Made by a program: the position numbers and the translations under genes. Below, in pieces: positions 63,153-64,000 of a stretch of DNA of 64,000 bases. The notes below the pieces were generated by a model. It did no database searches and was not told where the DNA came from. It worked only from the letters and a program-made list of their open reading frames with translations. The stretch spans positions 46,055,420 to 46,119,419 of the forward strand of contig NC_044553.1 in assembly GCF_007565055.1 (NCBI RefSeq). Reading direction: 5' to 3'. This DNA comes from Rhinopithecus roxellana (taxonomy: Eukaryota; Chordata; Mammalia; Primates; Cercopithecidae). The number at the start of each line of letters is the position of its first letter. The first letter of the stretch is position 1.

Positions 63153-64000
63153 CAAGTGTTGGCTTCTGTTGGAACCACCTATATGTCTTGAGAAACAAAA
63201 CCACAGGAGGAAAGGAAGAAAAACCGATCAATACCGTCTGTGCCTGATTTCCCAATGGATTTTGTTCATGTTTTTTCAGGGGAAAGGTTGTTACTTAGTT
63301 ACAATCAGACTTTTTCAAGTCACACAATACACTCTTTATGAGCTGGAGTTTCGTGTTACAAGTTGGAAATGCTGTGTGTTGTCATTCATGAAAAATACTG
63401 CACTTGTAGCCAGATAAACAAATCACAGCAAATTTTGTGTCATAGTGACATTCATAACTCATATCAGTTAGTAAGCTATTATATCTTCTGTTCTAACAGT
63501 GAATGGAGGTAATTGATTTAGTCTGATTCCTTCCTGAAATCTAAATATTAGCACAATAGTTTCTGAAATTTTACAATGTTAAATTATGATCTAATCCATG
63601 AGAAACCACGGGTTTAACATAGGGATTCAAAAAAAACAAAAACAAACAAAATAATAGGAATAAATAACCCTTAATTGTATATTGGACTAGTTCAGCCCTT
63701 AAACAGCTTTACTTTTATTTAGGAATGTACATTTTAGGTGTTATCTTGAGAACTGATCATGGAGCTTAGATTTAATTTAGATAGCAAAAATAAAGATTTG
63801 TATTTCTTTTCCAATAGCAAAAGGTTGCATAACACTAATACTTATAACCTATCAATATCAGATATTAATGACTTTGTAGTGTTGTAAAATTTTGAGGAAT
63901 TTTGGAGTCTTTATCATAGGTAACCTGGACCACAGTTACTATTTATTGACAATGTGATTGAGTACATGGAGGAAAGCACAGTGGATGCTAGGCCTTGTAA
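63153..64000 (+). other. MINDY2: MINDY2 3' untranslated region (start; continues past window)
   Basis: AT-rich, repeat-free sequence follows the stop codon. AATAAA hexamers occur at 63659-63664 and 63789-63794; the second is followed by a T-rich stretch (tttgtatttctttt) and is the better candidate for a proximal poly(A) site. No Alu is inserted in this part. Whether transcription ends here or further on cannot be decided from the window. Confidence 0.75.
63789..63794 (+). promoter_or_regulatory. Candidate poly(A) signal AATAAA
   Basis: A canonical hexamer lies 637 nt after the stop codon with a U-rich stretch just downstream. The other hexamer (63659) has a poorer downstream context. Actual use is unknown. 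Confidence 0.4.

Noticed and set aside
63055..63417. 120-codon frame over the end of the gene
   Set aside because: Out of frame with MINDY2 exon 9 and running into the 3' UTR; the CVIL-stop frame is the real one.

Overview
The window is an intron-rich stretch of an Old World monkey (cercopithecoid) genome. It is very dense in Alu (about 85 full or partial copies, both strands). At least two are young AluY copies with diagnostic bases typical of macaque/baboon-type AluY and near-perfect target-site duplications (18764-19087 and 22311-22612). I recognise one protein-coding gene, on the + strand: the last eight coding exons of MINDY2 (FAM63B), a K48-linkage-selective deubiquitinase. The coding exons are 2122-2179, 15970-16034, 24258-24416, 29666-29768, 39645-39787, 56263-56436, 60389-60583 and 63024(or 63027)-63152. 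Joined, they give one uninterrupted frame of about 340 codons ending in a CaaX-type C-terminus (CVIL). The promoter, the first exon (N-terminus and catalytic Cys) and the end of the 3' UTR lie outside. Exon numbers 2-9 assume a single upstream coding exon.

Layout: 1-2121 is intron 1 with Alus and an old L1. Intron 2 (2180-15969) holds Alus, an old L1, fragments of an A/G-rich ancient repeat family, hAT-type DNA transposon relics and two unusual rearrangements: a 105-bp inverted duplication (7985-8089 versus 8777-8882) and a retrotransposed, inverted copy of part of the same intron (source 2944-3851, copy 14332-14920, with target-site duplication). Introns 3-4 (16035-29665) hold Alus, L2, L1, a degenerate LTR-like block and a long polypyrimidine tract. 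Intron 5 (29769-39644) holds an unidentified minus-strand block, a long old L1 on the minus strand and a DNA transposon nested in another. Intron 6 (39788-56262) is the most Alu-crowded and has an L1 3' end cut up by five Alus. Introns 7-8 are shorter. Exon 9 carries the stop codon and the start of an AT-rich 3' UTR.

The exons encode the second half of the MINDY catalytic fold, including the proposed catalytic His (codon 39761-39763), then a ubiquitin-binding MIU region, an alanine run, and a charged tail ending in a CaaX box. Two splice junctions have built-in ambiguity: a GTNNGT tandem donor after exon 5 (frameshifting) and a NAGNAG acceptor before exon 9 (one Gln in or out). No CRISPR, operon, tRNA or rRNA was seen, and I found no new multi-gene system. 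The most novel items are the two rearrangements in intron 2. Repeat family names come from recognition, not from a database search, and repeat edges are good to roughly +/-10 bases.
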